DNA of 64,000 nucleotides from Aeromicrobium sp. (GTDB taxonomy: Bacteria > Actinomycetota > Actinomycetes > Propionibacteriales > Nocardioidaceae), in contig NZ_JAGLCD010000004.1 in NCBI RefSeq assembly GCF_023146395.1, forward strand, positions 1-64,000. The letters run 5' to 3'. Below, piece after piece: positions 60,851 through 64,000 of the stretch. Within the stretch, counting starts at the first letter, position 1. The number at the start of each line of letters is the position of its first letter. The position numbers and the translations under genes are program-made. Under the pieces are notes generated by a model. The model was given only the letters and a program-made list of their open reading frames with translations, made no database searches and was not told the origin of the DNA.

Positions 60851-61000
60851 TCAGAGGTCGCGGTGCGTGCCGCCGGTCTCGTACGCGTCGGAGTCGGCGC
60901 TGGCGTCGGGGCGGCGGCTGAGGCTGATGATCGCGGCGGCGAGACCGCCCCAGATGATCAGCATCGCCAGGACCATCATGATGATCGCACCGGTGCTCAT
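60851..61000 (-). CDS. metS: MetS-like small subunit of the methionine importer
   Basis: A 49-residue protein with one membrane helix (MSTGAIIMMVLAMLIIWGGL, continuing AAAIISLSRRPD) and a short polar tail ending GGTHRDL. This is the layout of MetS, the small subunit that Corynebacterium glutamicum MetP needs to import methionine and alanine. Its ATG overlaps the stop of the NSS transporter gene by 4 bp (ATGA). The pairing makes the call firm despite the short length. Confidence 0.88.
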   Translation of the reverse strand: MSTGAIIMMVLAMLIIWGGLAAAIISLSRRPDASADSDAYETGGTHRDL

Positions 61001-62553
61001 CGGCCGACCTCCTCTCGGTCGTCGTGGGCCGGCGTGACCGGCTTTCGTCGGGCGAACGTGACCACGATGGCCACAACGATCAGCAGGCCGGCCGTGCCCC
61101 ACCCGAACACGTTGAGCATCCAGGCCGGATACCCGCCGTACGGCTCGTCGAGGGTGTCGATGAAGGCGCGGACGAGCACGTAGCCGAGCGCCAGTGGCGC
61201 GATCACCGCGACGAGCGCCATCCACGTGCGCCCGAGCTTGACCGAGCCGTACCGGTTCAGGTGCGCCGCGAGGCCGGGAAGCGCCCGCAGGCCCAGGCCC
61301 ATGACGATCATCGTGACGACGGCGACGAGCAGGATGCCGAACTGGTTGACGAAGTAGTCGACGATGTCGAGCACCAGCAGTCCGCTCGTGGTCGCGAACA
61401 GCACGACGCTCACGACCATCGCGGGGACGCCCACGACGAGCACCGCCGTGACGCGGTTCAGGTCGAACTTGTCGCGCACCGCCGAGACCACGACCTCGAG
61501 CACGCTCACCAGGGACGTCAAGCCGGCGATCACGAGCGAGCCGAAGAACAGCACGCCGATCAGCGAGCCGCCCGCCGCCTGGCTGATGATCGCGGGGAAG
61601 GCCACGAACGCCAGGCCGATGCCGTCGGCCACGACCTCGTCGACCGCGACGCCCCCGGCCTGCGCCATGAAGCCGAGCGCCGCGAACACGCCGATACCGG
61701 CCAGCAGCTCGAAGCTGGAGTTCGCGAACCCGACGACCAGGCCGGACCCCGTCATGTCGGTGCGCCGGCCCACGTAGGAGGCGTAGGTGATCATGATGCC
61801 GAAGCCGATCGACAGCGAGAAGAAGATCTGGCCGAACGCCGCGGCCCACACCGACGTGTCACGCAGCGCGTCCCAGTTGGGGCTGAACAGGGTGTCGAGT
61901 CCCTCGCCCGCGCCCGGCAGGAACAGGGCCCGCACGACCAGGAAGCCGAACGCCAGCACAAGCAGTGGGATGAACACGACCGAGGTCGCGCCGATGCCCT
62001 TCTGCACCCCGAGTCCCATGATCAGCAGCACCGCGGCCCACACGATCAGCAGGGCGATCAGCACCCCTGCGACGAAGTCGAGCGTGACGCCCGGGTCGCT
62101 GGTCTGCAGGAACTCGCCGAAGAAGAAGCCCTCGGGATCGGAGCCCCAGGCCTTGTCGATCGAGAAGAACGTGTAGCGGGCGGCGTAGGCGATGATCACC
62201 GCGTAGTACACGGCGATCACGAAGCAGATGCCCACCTGCCACCACCCGAGCGGCTCGGCCTTGCGCGACTCGCGCGCCATCGACAGTGGCGCGGACCCGC
62301 GGTGCTTGTGCCCGAGTGCGTAGTCCAGGAAGAGGAAGGGCAGGCCCGCGGTGAGCAGGGCGACCAGGTACGGGATGACGAAGGCGCCGCCGCCGTTCTC
62401 ATAGGCCACGTAGGGGAAGCGCCAGATGTTGCCGAGACCCACGGCCGAGCCGATCGCGGCCAGGATGAAGACCTTGCGCGAGGAGAAGGCCCCGCGTCGG
62501 GCCTCCTGCTGCTCGGGCGAAGCCGCGCTGCTGGAGTGTTCTGCGCTCGCCAT
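60997..62553 (-). CDS. metP: NSS-family sodium symporter, MetP-like large subunit
   Basis: A 518-residue neurotransmitter:sodium-symporter-family protein. TM1 has the signature AIGSAVGLGNIWRFPYVAYENGG region, which forms the sodium and substrate sites, and about 11-12 helices follow (FGQIFFSLSIGFGIMITYASYVG in TM6). With MetS it should import methionine or alanine with Na+. AGGAG precedes the ATG at MASAEHSSSAAS by 8 bp; the longer upstream frame is not supported. Confidence 0.9.
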   Translation of the reverse strand: MASAEHSSSAASPEQQEARRGAFSSRKVFILAAIGSAVGLGNIWRFPYVAYENGGGAFVIPYLVALLTAGLPFLFLDYALGHKHRGSAPLSMARESRKAEPLGWWQVGICFVIAVYYAVIIAYAARYTFFSIDKAWGSDPEGFFFGEFLQTSDPGVTLDFVAGVLIALLIVWAAVLLIMGLGVQKGIGATSVVFIPLLVLAFGFLVVRALFLPGAGEGLDTLFSPNWDALRDTSVWAAAFGQIFFSLSIGFGIMITYASYVGRRTDMTGSGLVVGFANSSFELLAGIGVFAALGFMAQAGGVAVDEVVADGIGLAFVAFPAIISQAAGGSLIGVLFFGSLVIAGLTSLVSVLEVVVSAVRDKFDLNRVTAVLVVGVPAMVVSVVLFATTSGLLVLDIVDYFVNQFGILLVAVVTMIVMGLGLRALPGLAAHLNRYGSVKLGRTWMALVAVIAPLALGYVLVRAFIDTLDEPYGGYPAWMLNVFGWGTAGLLIVVAIVVTFARRKPVTPAHDDREEVGR

Positions 62554-62706
62554 GGTGCGTCTCCTGACGTCGTTGTCGGGCTCACGGCATCGTAGGACAG
62601 GACCGCGCCGCGTGCTCACCGGCTGGCCGGGCGGTTCCTGAGCCGGCCCGGTGCGGTGGCGGTAGCGTGCGACCGACCCTGAACCTGCCTGTTGGAGGAG
62701 AGCACC

Positions 62707-63069
62707 ATGGCCGTCGACCCCACCGGATCGGACCTCAAGCGTTACCTGGCCGAGGACGAGGGAGGCGAGGTCGTGATGCTGAACCTGCTGCGCTTCACGG
62801 CCGACGGTCGCGACTCGTACGCGGCCTACGCCCGTGAGATCAAGCCCTTCCTGGCCAAGGTGGGCGGCTCGATCGTCTACGCGGGGGAGTGTGGCACCTC
62901 GCTCGTGCCGGCCGGCGGCAGCGGCTGGGACGCCGTGCTGCTGGTGCGCTACCCGTCGCGGGCGGCGTTCTCGCAGATGGTGGCCGATCCGGAGTACCAG
63001 CAGATCACGCACCTGCGCACCGAGGCGTTGGAGGAAGCAGTCCTGCAGGCCACGTCGCCCTGGGGGTGA
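62707..63069 (+). CDS. DUF1330-like protein
   Basis: A 120-residue alpha-beta barrel protein with the pattern VVMLNLLRFTADGRDSYAAYAREI and WDAVLLVRYPSRAAFSQMVADPEYQ. It is a divergent relative of the smaller DUF1330 protein at 10.8 kb. Function unknown. A GGAGGAG ribosome site lies 6-12 bp before the ATG. It is convergent with the SelO gene. Confidence 0.75.
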   Translation: MAVDPTGSDLKRYLAEDEGGEVVMLNLLRFTADGRDSYAAYAREIKPFLAKVGGSIVYAGECGTSLVPAGGSGWDAVLLVRYPSRAAFSQMVADPEYQQITHLRTEALEEAVLQATSPWG

Positions 63070-63084
63070 CCCGCCGCTGACGGC

Positions 63085-64000
63085 TCAGGTGCCGCAGTAG
63101 GTCACGTACCGGCCGAAGTCCTGCGGCGCGGGCTCGGCGTACCGCTCCAGCCCGGGCCGTTCGTCGAACGGCTGCTGGACCGCGTCCAGCAGCCGGTGGA
63201 CCGGGCCGAGGTCGCCCGCGGTCGCGGCGTCCAGAGCCTCCTCGACCAGGTGGTTGCGAGGCACGTAGACCGGGTTGCTGCGGTCCATCAGGTCGGCGTC
63301 AGGGCCCATCTCGTGCCACCGCTGCAGCCACGCGTCCAGGCCGGGCAGGTCGACGACGAGTCCGCGCAGGATCTCGGCGTCACCGCGCGCCGCGGCGGTG
63401 AGCGCCCGGAACCCGCTCGTCCAGTCGACGCGGCTCTCCTGCAGGAGCCCCCGCAGCTGCTCGCTCAGGTCGACCGCGGCGGCGTCGCCCACGGCGGACG
63501 TCAGACCGATCTTCGCCAGCAGACCGGAGGTGAAAGAGGCGCTGTAGCGTGCGCGGAACGTGCCGAGGGACTGCGTCGCGAGCTCGACGGCGCGGCCGGA
63601 GTCCTCGCTGATCAGGGGCAGGAGCGTCTCGGCGAACCGGGCGAGGTTCCACTCCGCGGCCATCGGCTGGTTGCCGTAGGCGTATCGCCCGCCGGTGTCG
63701 ATCGAGCTGTAGACCGCGGCAGGGTCGAGGGCCTCCATGAAGGCGCAGGGGCCGTAGTCGATCGTCTCGCCCGAGATCGTCATGTTGTCGGTGTTCATGA
63801 CCCCGTGCAGGAAGCCGACCAGCATCCACCGCGCGACAAGGTCGGCCTGGGCCGTGGCGACGGCCTCGAGCAGCGCGAGCGGCGGGATCGGCGCGTCAGC
63901 CGCCTCCGGGTGGTGGCGCGCGATCGCGTGGGCGGTCAGGCGACGCAGCAGCTCGACATCGCCGGACGCCGCCACGTACTGAAACGTGCCGACGCGCAGA
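63085..64000 (-). CDS. selO: SelO protein AMPylase, C-terminal part (runs off right edge)
   Basis: The frame is open to the right edge and reads [14 protein letters not shown] there, the conserved mid-region of SelO (UPF0061/YdiU), so the start lies outside the window. The active-site region [28 protein letters not shown] is intact, and the protein ends YVTYCGT. SelO is a pseudokinase that transfers AMP to protein hydroxyl groups and is linked to redox stress. About 305 residues of the C-terminal part are visible. Confidence 0.9.
   Translation of the reverse strand, partial: LRVGTFQYVAASGDVELLRRLTAHAIARHHPEAADAPIPPLALLEAVATAQADLVARWMLVGFLHGVMNTDNMTISGETIDYGPCAFMEALDPAAVYSSIDTGGRYAYGNQPMAAEWNLARFAETLLPLISEDSGRAVELATQSLGTFRARYSASFTSGLLAKIGLTSAVGDAAAVDLSEQLRGLLQESRVDWTSGFRALTAAARGDAEILRGLVVDLPGLDAWLQRWHEMGPDADLMDRSNPVYVPRNHLVEEALDAATAGDLGPVHRLLDAVQQPFDERPGLERYAEPAPQDFGRYVTYCGT

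Noticed and set aside
1..64000. tRNA, rRNA, CRISPR array, integrase or intact insertion sequence
   Set aside because: None was seen on reading both strands, although a dedicated search (tRNAscan-SE, IS database) was not possible here.

Overview
This window is high-GC actinobacterial chromosome. GTG starts are common, short gene overlaps (ATGA, GTGA, TGATG) are frequent, and long open antisense frames shadow most genes. The gene set fits a Nocardioidaceae-like organism such as Aeromicrobium or Nocardioides: DUF222/13E12-type HNH proteins, MetPS, an IdeR/DtxR-like iron box and a mycobacterial/Bacillus-type SOS box. The genus is an inference. I saw no rRNA, tRNA, CRISPR array or intact insertion sequence.

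Left part, 1-8.8 kb. A DUF222 HNH gene runs off the left edge behind an excellent SOS box. A cluster of REP-like repeats follows, then an APC-family permease, a two-gene CNNM/CBS membrane pair, and a ferric-iron ABC transporter (fbpC-fbpB-fbpA order on the minus strand) with a candidate iron box. A NarL-type two-component pair is divergent from the iron operon.

Stress and carbon region, 10.8-27.3 kb. An RsbQ hydrolase and an RsbP PAS-PP2C phosphatase overlap translationally. Two closely related Ser/Thr kinases bracket a divergent glucose-6-phosphate dehydrogenase homologue and a GH15 glucoamylase/trehalase. Then come a divergent MerR/SulP pair with a clear operator, an old-yellow-enzyme reductase, a short UvrA-like ATPase, a second divergent G6PD homologue, and a receiver-thioredoxin-reductase fusion lacking the redox CxxC.

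Envelope region, 27.3-37.1 kb. It holds a PAP2-family enzyme and a GT39-like membrane protein, an aldo/keto reductase and a second DUF222 HNH protein. Next is a compact minus-strand operon: a TasA/CalY-like protein, a SipW-type signal peptidase, an Ig-repeat secreted protein, a small membrane protein, and an OmpR-type regulator with its sensor kinase.

Accessory region, about 37.4-50.5 kb. Mixed with ordinary genes (an aldehyde dehydrogenase and small hypotheticals) are three apparent DNA-targeting modules. These are an alkyltransferase-like-HNH fusion; a 1451-residue protein with an N-terminal nuclease-like domain, a P-loop NTPase and a long helical C-terminus; and a MazG / GIY-YIG-DUF2075 / small-protein operon. 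A secreted or anchored thermonuclease with a long coiled coil follows. The large NTPase gene has visibly more A/T at third positions than its neighbours. This is the best place to look for an undescribed defence system.

Right part, 50.5-64 kb. It holds an SMP-30 lactonase, small membrane and lipoprotein genes, a stand-alone 5'-3' exonuclease, a cryptochrome/photolyase-like protein with only one cysteine (so no Fe-S cluster), a FecCD-type metal/siderophore ABC operon ending in an MFS exporter, the MetPS methionine importer, a DUF1330 protein and the C-terminal part of SelO at the right edge.
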